A program made the position numbers and the translations under genes. The notes below the pieces were generated by a model. That model was not told the origin of the DNA, ran no database searches, and saw only the letters and a program-made list of their open reading frames with translations. Source: Alphaproteobacteria bacterium (GTDB lineage Bacteria > Pseudomonadota > Alphaproteobacteria > Caulobacterales > Hyphomonadaceae). From it: a stretch of 64,000 nucleotides of DNA. The stretch covers positions 124,001 to 188,000 of the forward strand of contig WGLW01000008.1 of the NCBI GenBank assembly GCA_016125405.1, in the 5' to 3' direction. This document shows positions 53,353 through 64,000 of this stretch, one piece after another; the stretch's first letter is position 1, and each line of letters begins with the position of its first letter.

Positions 53353-54951
53353 ATGGGCTCGCTGCGTGGGGATTACGATCTTCGCAACGCCAATATGGGC
53401 ATATTCCCCGCCCTGCTGGCTGCCGCAAAGGAATATGGGGGCAAGAAGGTCGCCGTTCACGACGCCGATGATCGCAAGCTGACCTATGACGACATCATCA
53501 AGGCGTCATTTGCGCTCGGCTCGGCCCTGAAGAAGGGGACGCGTCGCGGCGAGGCAATCGGCGTGATGTTGCCGACCGGCGCCGGAGCGATCATCACCTT
53601 CTTTGCTCTGAACGCGTTTGGCCGGACGCCGGCCATGTTGAATTTCACCGCGGGCGTCAGAAACCTGAAAGCGGCTTTGGCCGCCGCAAAGGTGAGGCGG
53701 ATCGTCTCCGCCCACCAGTTCATCGAGAAAGCCGAACTGCAGTCCCTGGTCGACGAGCTTGAGCGTGACTACGACTTTGTCTACCTTGAAGAGGTTCGCG
53801 CAGGACTCACGCTTCGCAACAAGGCTGCAGCGGCCGTGGGAATGATTGCGCCGCAACTGGTCGCCGCCCATTCGAATCCGGATGATCCCGCCGTGATCCT
53901 CTTCACGTCGGGAACGGAAGGCGACCCAAAGGGCGTGGTGCTGTCGCATCGCAACATCATCGGCAACGTGCATCAGGTGTTGGCGCACGTGCCCGAGGCG
54001 TTAACGACGGAAGACGTACTCTACAATCCGTTGCCGACGTTCCACTGCTTCGGCCTTACGGCCGGCGCACTGCTTCCCCTGCTTGGCGGAATGAAGTCTG
54101 CGCTGCACCCGACGCCGCTGGCGTCGAAAGTGATCCCCAAGCGCGTGCAACAGACAGGCGCGACCATACTCTTCGCCACCGATACATTCCTCAACCAGTA
54201 CATGCGCTGCTGCCAGGGCGACGAGCTCTCGGCTCTCCGCTTCGCGGTATGCGGCGCGGAGCGTGTGCGGGATGAGACGCGGCAGCTGGTGCGCCGTGAT
54301 TTCAATGTCGAATTACTTGAAGGGTATGGGGCCACTGAAGCCTCGCCGGTGATTGCCGTCAACCAGCCCGGTCGCAATCGCCCGGGCACGGTGGGCCGGG
54401 CGCTGCCGGGTATCGAGATGCGTTTTGAGCCGGTAGAGGGCATTCAAGGCGGTGGGCGCATGCTGGTGCGCGGACCGAATGTGATGGGCGGTTACCTTTC
54501 GGCCAGCCAGCCGGGCGTTCTCATCAAGCTGGAGGACGGCTGGCACGACACCGGCGATATCGTCAGCCAGGATGATGACGGCTACCTTACCATTCGCGGC
54601 CGCCTGAAGCGCTTCGCCAAGGTGGGCGGTGAGATGGTGTCGCTTGCCGTGGTGGAGAACTGCGCTTCAACACTGTGGCGCGACCACGATCATGCGGCTG
54701 CCGTTCTTCCGGATAAGCGCAAGGGCGAGCAAGTCGTGCTTCTGACGACGCATCCTGAAGCGGATCGTTCCGACCTGTTGCGTTGGGCCCAGGACCATGG
54801 CGTCAACGAGCTGTCGCTGCCCAGAAAGATCTTTTGCGTGAAGTCCATCCCGGTTCTGGGGACGGGCAAAATGGACATCGGCGGCGTGCAGAAACTTGCC
54901 GCGGAGTGCGCCAACGAGGCTGAAAGCGGTCGGCCCCGCGCGGCGGAATAA
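53353..54951 (+). CDS. AMP-dependent acyl-CoA (or acyl-ACP) synthetase
   Basis: 532 aa, ATG at 53353 (GTG at 53350 also in frame), GGGAGAGG upstream. ANL motifs: ILFTSGTEGDPKGVVLSH, LLEGYGATEASPV, HDTGDIVSQDDDGYLTIRGR and the C-terminal Lys in GTGKMDIGG. The ending resembles the synthetase half of 2-acyl-GPE acyltransferase/acyl-ACP synthetases (Aas). Substrate is a fatty acid by inference. The palindrome just upstream suggests acyl- or metabolite-responsive repression. Confidence 0.85.
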   Translation: MGSLRGDYDLRNANMGIFPALLAAAKEYGGKKVAVHDADDRKLTYDDIIKASFALGSALKKGTRRGEAIGVMLPTGAGAIITFFALNAFGRTPAMLNFTAGVRNLKAALAAAKVRRIVSAHQFIEKAELQSLVDELERDYDFVYLEEVRAGLTLRNKAAAAVGMIAPQLVAAHSNPDDPAVILFTSGTEGDPKGVVLSHRNIIGNVHQVLAHVPEALTTEDVLYNPLPTFHCFGLTAGALLPLLGGMKSALHPTPLASKVIPKRVQQTGATILFATDTFLNQYMRCCQGDELSALRFAVCGAERVRDETRQLVRRDFNVELLEGYGATEASPVIAVNQPGRNRPGTVGRALPGIEMRFEPVEGIQGGGRMLVRGPNVMGGYLSASQPGVLIKLEDGWHDTGDIVSQDDDGYLTIRGRLKRFAKVGGEMVSLAVVENCASTLWRDHDHAAAVLPDKRKGEQVVLLTTHPEADRSDLLRWAQDHGVNELSLPRKIFCVKSIPVLGTGKMDIGGVQKLAAECANEAESGRPRAAE

Positions 54952-54964
54952 GCCCATCCGCCGC
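54940..54964. terminator. Hairpin between convergent synthetase and lpd genes
   Basis: Perfect 8-bp arms GCGGCGGA (54940-54947) and TCCGCCGC (54957-54964), 9-base loop, spanning the synthetase stop codon and 18 bases beyond the lpd stop. No T-run on either side; may serve both genes. Confidence 0.4.
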
Positions 54965-54981
54965 TGCGATTATCTTGAGCG

Positions 54982-56397
54982 TCAGATGTGCAGCGGACGG
55001 CCGTAAGCCGCCAGCACGCTTTCGTGCATCATCTCGGACAGGGTCGGATGAGGGAATATAGTTTCCATCAGCTCCGCTTCCGTTAACTCTCCCTGCCGGG
55101 CAATGGCGAAGCCCTGGATTAGCTCTGTGACGCCCTCCCCGGCCATGTGAGCCCCGAGCAACTCCCCGGTTTCCGCGTCAAAAATGGTTTTCACGATGCC
55201 TTCGGTTTCACCCAAGGCAATAGCCTTACCGTTACCGATGTATGGGAACTTCCCAATCTTCAACTTGCGACCACTGGCCTTCGCCTTTTCTTCGGTGAGG
55301 CCCAGAGAGGCGACCTGAGGATGCGAATAGGTGCAGCCCGGCACGTTCCACGGGTCAAATGGATGGGCAGGCGTCTGGCCGGCGAGCGCTTCGACGACGA
55401 CGACGCCCTCATGCATGGCCTTGTGCGCAAGCCAGGGCGCCCCCGTGAGATCACCGATGGCGTAGAGACCGGGAACACCGGTCCTGCCAAAGCCGTCGAC
55501 GACGACGTGCGTCTTCTCGACCCTGACGCCCAGCGCTTCGAGACCCAGGTTCTCGACATTGCCGACGATACCGATGGCGAGGATGACCTTGTCGACCGTG
55601 AGCGTCTGCGCGCCCTCCTTGGAAACCACTTCCGCGGCGATCTCGCCCGATTTTACCTTCAGGGATTTGACCTGGGCCGATTGCAGGCACTTGAGGCCCT
55701 GCTTGACGAGTTGCCGGAGCATGAATGCGGAGATTTCGACGTCCTCGACGGGGAGGATCCGGTCGAGCGCCTCGACGACCGTGACCTCGGAGCCGAGGGT
55801 TCGGTAGAAGCTGGCGAACTCGATGCCAATGGCGCCGGAGCCGATGACGAGGAGCCGCTTGGGCAACTCACCGGGAACCATGGCCTCTCGGTAGGTCCAG
55901 ATGTTCTTCCCGTCGGCCTTGAGGCCGGCATCAGGCATCTCGCGAGCGCGGGCGCCGGTGGCGAGGATGACGTGTCGAGCCTGGTACGTCCCCGCGCCCT
56001 TGCCCTTGTCCACGACAACACGCGGCGCGGGTGAGCCCTTTTCCAGGCGGGCCGTTCCTTCCAGCACATCGATCTTGTGTTTCTTCATCAGGAACGCCAC
56101 GCCGTTGGAAAGCTGCTTCGCGATGGCGCGGGATCGGGCGACAATTTTATCGACCATGATTTTCGGGTTCTCGACGCTCAGGCCGAAGTCCTTCGCGTGC
56201 GTCATCAGGTGATAGACTTCTGATGTTCGCAGCAACGCCTTTGTGGGGATGCAGCCCCAGTTGAGGCAGATCCCGCCCAGCGCCTCGCGTTCGACAATCG
56301 CTGTCTTGAAACCTAGTTGAGAAGCACGGATGGCGGCCACATACCCGCCCGGTCCGGAACCGATGACGATGAGATCGTAGGATTTGGCGTCGGCCAT
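54982..56397 (-). CDS. lpd: Dihydrolipoamide dehydrogenase (E3)
   Basis: 471 aa from the ATG at 56397 with GGAAGA upstream. FAD site GSGPGGYVAAIRASQLG, redox disulfide in GGICLNWGCIPTKALL, NAD site GSGAIGIEFASFY and the C-terminal HPTLSEMMHESV catalytic His/Glu. It reoxidises the lipoyl groups of PdhC and PdhB. Ends the pdhA-pdhB-pdhC-lpd run, 22 bases after pdhC. Confidence 0.97.
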   Translation of the reverse strand: MADAKSYDLIVIGSGPGGYVAAIRASQLGFKTAIVEREALGGICLNWGCIPTKALLRTSEVYHLMTHAKDFGLSVENPKIMVDKIVARSRAIAKQLSNGVAFLMKKHKIDVLEGTARLEKGSPAPRVVVDKGKGAGTYQARHVILATGARAREMPDAGLKADGKNIWTYREAMVPGELPKRLLVIGSGAIGIEFASFYRTLGSEVTVVEALDRILPVEDVEISAFMLRQLVKQGLKCLQSAQVKSLKVKSGEIAAEVVSKEGAQTLTVDKVILAIGIVGNVENLGLEALGVRVEKTHVVVDGFGRTGVPGLYAIGDLTGAPWLAHKAMHEGVVVVEALAGQTPAHPFDPWNVPGCTYSHPQVASLGLTEEKAKASGRKLKIGKFPYIGNGKAIALGETEGIVKTIFDAETGELLGAHMAGEGVTELIQGFAIARQGELTEAELMETIFPHPTLSEMMHESVLAAYGRPLHI

Positions 56398-56419
56398 TCG
56401 TGTCTTCCGGTAGAAGGGT

Positions 56420-57709
56420 TCAGAGCAGCATGGACTCGGGCGTTTCGACAAACTGCCGGAAATGCTCAAGCCACCGGGCGCCCGTCGCGCCGTCGACCAC
56501 ACGGTGATCGCAGGTCAGCGTCACCGTCAGCAATGTTGCAATCTCGATCTTGCCGTCCTTCACGACCGGCCTCGGGCTTCCCTCGCCGACAGACAGGATC
56601 ATGCCCTCCGGTGGGTTGAGGATTGAGGCGAAGGCCTTGATGCCGAACATGCCGAGGTTCGAGATCGAGAACGTGCCGCCCATGTATTCCTGCGGCTTGA
56701 GTTTGCGGTCGCGCGCGCGTTTGGCGAGGTCTTTCGTCTCCGCCGCGATCTGCGCGAGACCCTTGTGCTGGGCGTCACGGATCACTGGCGTGATCAATCC
56801 GCCATCGATCGCCACCGCCATCGAGATGTGCGCCGACTTGTGTCGGGCGATGCCGTTGTCGGTATAGCTGGCGTTGGCGTCCGGCTGGGCGATCAGGGCC
56901 AGCGCGGAAGCCTTGATCAGCATGTCGTTGACAGAAACCTTGGTCGCGTCCGTCGTTGTTTCGTTGATCGCCTTCCGCGCCGCCAGCAGGCGGTCAATCT
57001 CCAGATCAATGGTCAGCGGGAAATGCGGAACCTGCATGAAGCTCTGCGTCAGCCGTTTGGCCGTCACCCGGCGCACGCCATCCAGAGGGATCAGGTCGTA
57101 ACTGTCAGGCGCATAGACACGATCATCGAGCACGGCCGGCTCGATCAGGCTGGTTACGCCACCGGCGGCTGGCGGCTGTTTCGGTGGTCCGCCGCGCGGT
57201 GCGGTCTTCAGGTCCGCCTTGATGATCCGGCCGTGCGGGCCCGATCCCTTGAGCGCCGACAGGTCTATGCCTTCCGCGCTGGCAATCCGGCGCGCCAAGG
57301 GGCTCGCCTTGATGCGCTGGCCGCCCTTGCTGGCGGGCGGAGCTGACTCATTGTGCGGAGCTGTGCGCGACCGAGGCGCAACCTCAGCGCGAGAGGCGGT
57401 AGATGGCGCCTTCGGCTGTTCCTTGCTTTCCTCTGGAGGCACTCCCGGTCTGGTTGGAGACGAAGCGCCCTCGCCCTCCATCTCCGCGATCGGCGCGTTG
57501 ACCTTGATGCCCTGCGCGCCTTCCTCGACCAGCAGCTTGCCGATGACGCCCTCGTCGACGGCTTCCAGGTCCATCGTCGCCTTGTCGGTCTCGATTTCGG
57601 CGATGATGTCTCCGGGTTGAACCTTGTCGCCCGGCTTCACGTGCCACTTGGCGAGCGTGCCCTCTTCCATGGTGGGCGACAACGCCGGCATGGTGATCGA
57701 CGACGCCAT
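56420..57709 (-). CDS. pdhC: Pyruvate dehydrogenase E2, dihydrolipoamide acetyltransferase
   Basis: 429 aa. One N-terminal lipoyl domain ([11 protein letters not shown], lipoylated Lys near 43), a Pro/Ala/Ser-rich linker, an E3/E1-binding domain ([20 protein letters not shown]) and a catalytic core with the active-site [17 protein letters not shown] overlaps the pdhB stop (TGATG). Transfers acetyl groups to CoA. Confidence 0.97.
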   Translation of the reverse strand: MASSITMPALSPTMEEGTLAKWHVKPGDKVQPGDIIAEIETDKATMDLEAVDEGVIGKLLVEEGAQGIKVNAPIAEMEGEGASSPTRPGVPPEESKEQPKAPSTASRAEVAPRSRTAPHNESAPPASKGGQRIKASPLARRIASAEGIDLSALKGSGPHGRIIKADLKTAPRGGPPKQPPAAGGVTSLIEPAVLDDRVYAPDSYDLIPLDGVRRVTAKRLTQSFMQVPHFPLTIDLEIDRLLAARKAINETTTDATKVSVNDMLIKASALALIAQPDANASYTDNGIARHKSAHISMAVAIDGGLITPVIRDAQHKGLAQIAAETKDLAKRARDRKLKPQEYMGGTFSISNLGMFGIKAFASILNPPEGMILSVGEGSPRPVVKDGKIEIATLLTVTLTCDHRVVDGATGARWLEHFRQFVETPESMLL

Positions 57710-59127
57710 CACGCCTGCTCCCGGTAGCAGACCTTCTTCGCCGCCTCGATGATATCGGCCGTATGCGGCAGCGAGAGTTTCTCGAGATTGGCGGCGTAAG
57801 GGAGCGGAACGTCTTTCTGGGTGACCCGCAGCGGCGGCGCATCCAGATAGTCGAACGCCTGTTCCGTCACGACTGCGGCGATTTCCGCGCCAACACCGAA
57901 TGTGCGCCACCCTTCTTCACAGGTGACGATGCGGTTGGTCTTCTTTACGCTTTCGATGACAGTGGCGGTATCGAGCGGACGCAACGTTCTAAGGTCGATC
58001 ACCTCAGCCTCGATGCCTTCCTTCGCCAGTTCTTCGGCAGCCTCCAGCGCAAACTTCACCATGCGGGAATGGGCGACCAGCGTGACGCCGTCGCCCTGGC
58101 GGCGGATCCTCGCCTTGCCTATGGGAAGCACAAAATCCTCGATGTCCGGCACATCGAACTGTTCGCCGTACATAAGCTCGTGCTCGAGGAAGACAACGGG
58201 GTTGGGGTCGCGAATGGCGGCCTTGAGCAAGCCCTTCGCATCCGCTGCATCGTAAGGAGCTATCACCTTCAGGCCCGGCACATGGGCGTACCAGCTTGAA
58301 TAATCCTGACTGTGTTGCGCCGCGACCCGGCTCGCCGCGCCATTGGGTCCGCGGAACACCATCGGACAGCCCATCTGGCCGCCGGACATGTAAAGCGTCT
58401 TGGCGGCGGAGTTGATGATGTGGTCGATGGCCTGCATCGCGAAGTTGAAGGTCATGAATTCGACAACTGGCCGCAGCCCGGCAAACGCCGCGCCGACGCC
58501 TAGGCCGGCAAAGCCATATTCCGTGATCGGCGTATCGATCACGCGACGATCACCGAACTCTTCGAGCAGACCGCGGCTGACCTTGTAGGCGCCCTGATAC
58601 TGGGCCACTTCCTCGCCCATCAGAAAGACCGTTTCGTCCCGCCTCATTTCTTCGGCAATCGCGTCGCGCAGGGCGTCGCGCACGTGTGTCTTCGTATAGG
58701 TGGTGTCCTCAGGGAGGTCCGGATCCTTAAGGCTCGCCGGCTCGTGCGCGTCCTGCGGCGCCTGTTCTGGCGCGCGAAGCCGGTGTCCGTTATTTGTCGC
58801 CTTTGCCTGGGCTGGCGCCGGCTCGTCTTTTGTTTCCGCGCGCGGTTCGGGTGTTGCGCCGCCATTGGGTTTGGACGACGGTGTTTCGTCATCGCCATCC
58901 AGCCTGGCGATGACGGCGTTGATCTTCACGCCCTCCGTGCCGGCGGGCACGACCAGTTTCGAGATCACGCCTTCATCGACCGCCTCGACCTCCATGGTCG
59001 CCTTGTCGGTCTCGATCTCGGCGATCACGTCCCCCGGCTTTACGGTATCGCCTTCCTTCACCAGCCACTTGGCCAGCGTGCCTTCCTCCATGGTCGGCGA
59101 CAGGGCGGGCATCAGGATGTCCGTCAT
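57709..59127 (-). CDS. pdhB: Pyruvate dehydrogenase E1 beta with N-terminal lipoyl domain
   Basis: 472 aa, longer than a plain E1 beta. Residues 1-80 are a lipoyl domain ([20 protein letters not shown]) nearly identical to that of PdhC, then a linker rich in Pro/Ala/Glu, then the E1-beta core ([49 protein letters not shown]). The fusion is found in many alphaproteobacteria. ATG overlaps pdhA (ATGA). Confidence 0.96.
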   Translation of the reverse strand: MTDILMPALSPTMEEGTLAKWLVKEGDTVKPGDVIAEIETDKATMEVEAVDEGVISKLVVPAGTEGVKINAVIARLDGDDETPSSKPNGGATPEPRAETKDEPAPAQAKATNNGHRLRAPEQAPQDAHEPASLKDPDLPEDTTYTKTHVRDALRDAIAEEMRRDETVFLMGEEVAQYQGAYKVSRGLLEEFGDRRVIDTPITEYGFAGLGVGAAFAGLRPVVEFMTFNFAMQAIDHIINSAAKTLYMSGGQMGCPMVFRGPNGAASRVAAQHSQDYSSWYAHVPGLKVIAPYDAADAKGLLKAAIRDPNPVVFLEHELMYGEQFDVPDIEDFVLPIGKARIRRQGDGVTLVAHSRMVKFALEAAEELAKEGIEAEVIDLRTLRPLDTATVIESVKKTNRIVTCEEGWRTFGVGAEIAAVVTEQAFDYLDAPPLRVTQKDVPLPYAANLEKLSLPHTADIIEAAKKVCYREQA

Positions 59128-60161
59128 GATCGGCGCGCCTCCACCAGCACATCGGTCCACAACTCATCCGGCTCCGGTTCCGGGCTGGACTGCGAGAACT
59201 CGGCGGCGTCGTTCACAACCTCTCGCACCTCCTTCTCGATGGCTTTGAGGCTGTCCTCCGTTGCGTGGCCAGCGTCGAGCAGCCGCTTCTTCAGCATCTC
59301 GATCGGATCGTGGTGTTCGCGAACGTCCTGCACTTCCTCGCGCGTGCGATACTTTGCCGGGTCCGACATCGAATGGCCGCGATAGCGGTACGTCTTCATT
59401 TCAAGGATATAGGGGCCATCGCCGGCGCGCGCGCGCTCGATCGCCTTGTGCGCCGCCTTGCGCACCGCCAGCACATCCATGCCGTCGACCTGTTCGCCCG
59501 GAATCTCGAACGAGATGCCTCGCTTTGAGAACTCGGTTTCGGCCGAGGCGCGGGCGACGGAAGTGCCCATGGCATACTGGTTGTTCTCGATCACGAACAC
59601 GACTGGCAACTTCCACAGCGAGGCCATGTTGAAGGCCTCGTAAACCTGTCCCTGGTTGGAGGCGCCGTCGCCGAAATAGGTGACGCATACAGCGTCCGAG
59701 CCGCGATAGCGGTTGGCGAAGGCAAGGCCCGCTCCAATCGGAGCCGGTGCGCCGACGATGCCATGACCGCCGAAGAAATTCTTCTCGCGGCTGAACATGT
59801 GCATCGAGCCGCCCTTGCCCTTGCTGTAGCCGGCGGCGCGTCCGGTCAGTTCGGCCATCACGCCCCGGGCCTCCATGCCGCACGCCAGCATGTGCCCGTG
59901 GTCGCGATATCCGGTGATGACCTGATCGTCGCTGTCGAGCGCCGATTGTACGCCGACCACGACCGCTTCCTGACCGATGTAGAGATGGCAGAAACCGGCA
60001 ATCAGCCCCATGCCGTAAAGTTGCCCCGCCTTCTCCTCGAACCGGCGGATCAGCAGCATGTCGCGATAGAAATCGAGCAGCTCCGCCTTGGCCGGCTCAT
60101 GGCTGCGTTTCTTGCGTGTCTTTGTCGGCTGGGGCGCCGGTTTTTTCGCGGCTGAGGCCAT
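59124..60161 (-). CDS. pdhA: Pyruvate dehydrogenase E1 alpha
   Basis: 345 aa from the ATG at 60161 with GGAAGG upstream; the frame runs on to 60239 without support. TPP-binding [20 protein letters not shown] and [10 protein letters not shown], and [15 protein letters not shown], a conserved loop. With PdhB it decarboxylates pyruvate. First gene of the pdh operon. Confidence 0.97.
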   Translation of the reverse strand: MASAAKKPAPQPTKTRKKRSHEPAKAELLDFYRDMLLIRRFEEKAGQLYGMGLIAGFCHLYIGQEAVVVGVQSALDSDDQVITGYRDHGHMLACGMEARGVMAELTGRAAGYSKGKGGSMHMFSREKNFFGGHGIVGAPAPIGAGLAFANRYRGSDAVCVTYFGDGASNQGQVYEAFNMASLWKLPVVFVIENNQYAMGTSVARASAETEFSKRGISFEIPGEQVDGMDVLAVRKAAHKAIERARAGDGPYILEMKTYRYRGHSMSDPAKYRTREEVQDVREHHDPIEMLKKRLLDAGHATEDSLKAIEKEVREVVNDAAEFSQSSPEPEPDELWTDVLVEARRS

Positions 60162-60235
60162 CGGGGGCGAATCCTTCCTCGCTCGTACTAACGAGCAATA
60201 TAGGTCGCCTGTTTCACACCCAATTGGGGAAAGGT

Positions 60236-60526
60236 TCAACGAGTCGCGACGAGAAGTTCGTCAGGGCGCGCATAGGAGAGCTTCGTCCGGGCGATTTCCT
60301 CGACATAATCGAGATCCAGCGTGTCGTCCTTGAGGCGGGCGATTGAAACCTTCAGCGCGTCGCGCCGGGCCTCAATGTCCGCCAGTTGCGCACGCAGGTC
60401 GTCTTCCTGGGTCTGAAGCTGGGCCCAATGCGCAAGCCCCTGCTCTCCCGCCAGTGCATGGTAGGAGAAGTACAGGATCACGCCGACAAGGATTGTCGGC
60501 AGTACAATGGCGTTGACGAACTTCAT
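60236..60526 (-). CDS. FtsB/DivIC family septum formation initiator
   Basis: 96 aa with one transmembrane helix (about 7-24) and a coiled coil (about 30-70), then DLDYVEEIARTKLSYARPDE, a hallmark of the FtsB/DivIC family acting with FtsL and FtsQ at the divisome. Stands between eno and pdhA as in other alphaproteobacteria. Confidence 0.88.
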   Translation of the reverse strand: MKFVNAIVLPTILVGVILYFSYHALAGEQGLAHWAQLQTQEDDLRAQLADIEARRDALKVSIARLKDDTLDLDYVEEIARTKLSYARPDELLVATR

Positions 60527-60640
60527 CGTCCCTCGAGCCTGATTTCAGGTCTTTCCGGCAAGAGACGGTGTGCTGGTTAACCCGGGATGAATCCCACCGG
60601 AATCGCACCGATCAGGCCGGACGACGCACGAATCCGGGGA

Positions 60641-61951
<1,311 letters not shown>

Positions 61952-61992
61952 TCAACACGTCGCGGCCTGAAAAGCCGCCCGACGGTCCGGCG

Positions 61993-62175
61993 CTAGTCTT
62001 CCTTGGCCGCCAGGATCTGCCGGCCGCGGTACATCCCGGTTTTCGGATCAACATGGTGCGGACGGCGCAGTTCGCCCGTCTCGGCGTCCTCAATGAAGGT
62101 CGCGTTCGGCAGACGGTCATGGGCCCGGCGCATGCCGCGCTTGGACGGGGAGGTTTTGCGCTTTGGAACGGCCAT
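61993..62175 (-). CDS. rpmF: 50S ribosomal protein L32
   Basis: 60 aa: [20 protein letters not shown] with the [14 protein letters not shown] end. The alphaproteobacterial, Cys-free type of L32. Its usual partner plsX is not adjacent here. Confidence 0.98.
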   Translation of the reverse strand: MAVPKRKTSPSKRGMRRAHDRLPNATFIEDAETGELRRPHHVDPKTGMYRGRQILAAKED

Positions 62176-62310
62176 AACTGCCTCGGAAATTGGGTCTCGG
62201 ACGGCGCTTCCCCGTCCTTGCGAGCGGGGTACATACGCAAAAGGGGCTTCCGGGGCAAGGGCCGGGACCAGCAGCCGGATTGCGCCCCAAAAACCGCGGC
62301 AATCCCGGGC

Positions 62311-63999
<1,689 letters not shown>

Positions 64000-64000
64000 T

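Overview
The window is a stretch of an alphaproteobacterial chromosome, GC-rich and densely coded. The gene orders eno-ftsB-pdhA-pdhB-pdhC-lpd, dusB-ntrB-ntrC-ntrY-ntrX-hfq-hflX, murA-DUF2948-hisD-UPF0262-infA-maf-RNase E/G-yacG and rlpA-dac-tmk-holB-tatD-MBL are alphaproteobacterial hallmarks. The large TonB receptor beside an S9 peptidase, and an NtrC that lacks the GAFTGA loop, point (by inference) towards Caulobacterales or a related Hyphomonas-like group.

Layout. Bases 1-4464: end of a dctA-type dicarboxylate symporter and a biotin cluster (bioF-bioD leftward, bioA rightward). 4546-9868: a secreted prolyl-oligopeptidase-family peptidase divergent from a TonB-dependent receptor that ends in a clean terminator. 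9904-13934: a leftward acyl-CoA operon with one crotonase-fold protein and two acyl-CoA ligases. 14202-15829: xdhC-mocA, molybdenum cofactor maturation. 15900-22192: tRNA-Thr, then a tightly overlapped murA-to-yacG housekeeping operon, then tRNA-Phe. 22270-22851: a PagL-like lipid A deacylase.

22885-32786 is a mobile element of about 9.9 kb inserted at the 3' end of tRNA-Ser(TGA) and bounded by a 15-bp direct repeat. It carries a P4-type tyrosine integrase, two accessory genes next to a membrane-anchored Mrr-like nuclease and a partner gene, a hairpin-repeat array, five unknown small genes, a repeat-rich putative origin, a RepA-like helicase, a primase-related protein and an AlpA-like regulator. 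A perfect 10-bp palindrome, GCTTTAAAGC, occurs three times in it, and I found no copy elsewhere in the window. It looks like a replicating phage-satellite or integrative island with a defence-type cargo, and it is the most novel part of the window.

33163-64000 is core genome: cell-envelope and replication genes (rlpA, D,D-carboxypeptidase, tmk, holB, tatD), mazG, the RNA and nitrogen regulators (hflX, hfq, ntrX/Y, ntrC/B, dusB), isoprenoid and lipoate genes (ispDF, cinA-like, coq10-like, lipA), an acyl-CoA synthetase with a palindromic operator candidate, the whole pyruvate dehydrogenase complex with lipoyl domains on both E1-beta and E2, then ftsB-like, enolase, L32 and CTP synthase. LipA makes the lipoyl groups that PdhB and PdhC carry and that Lpd reoxidises, so this block acts as one metabolic unit feeding acetyl-CoA.
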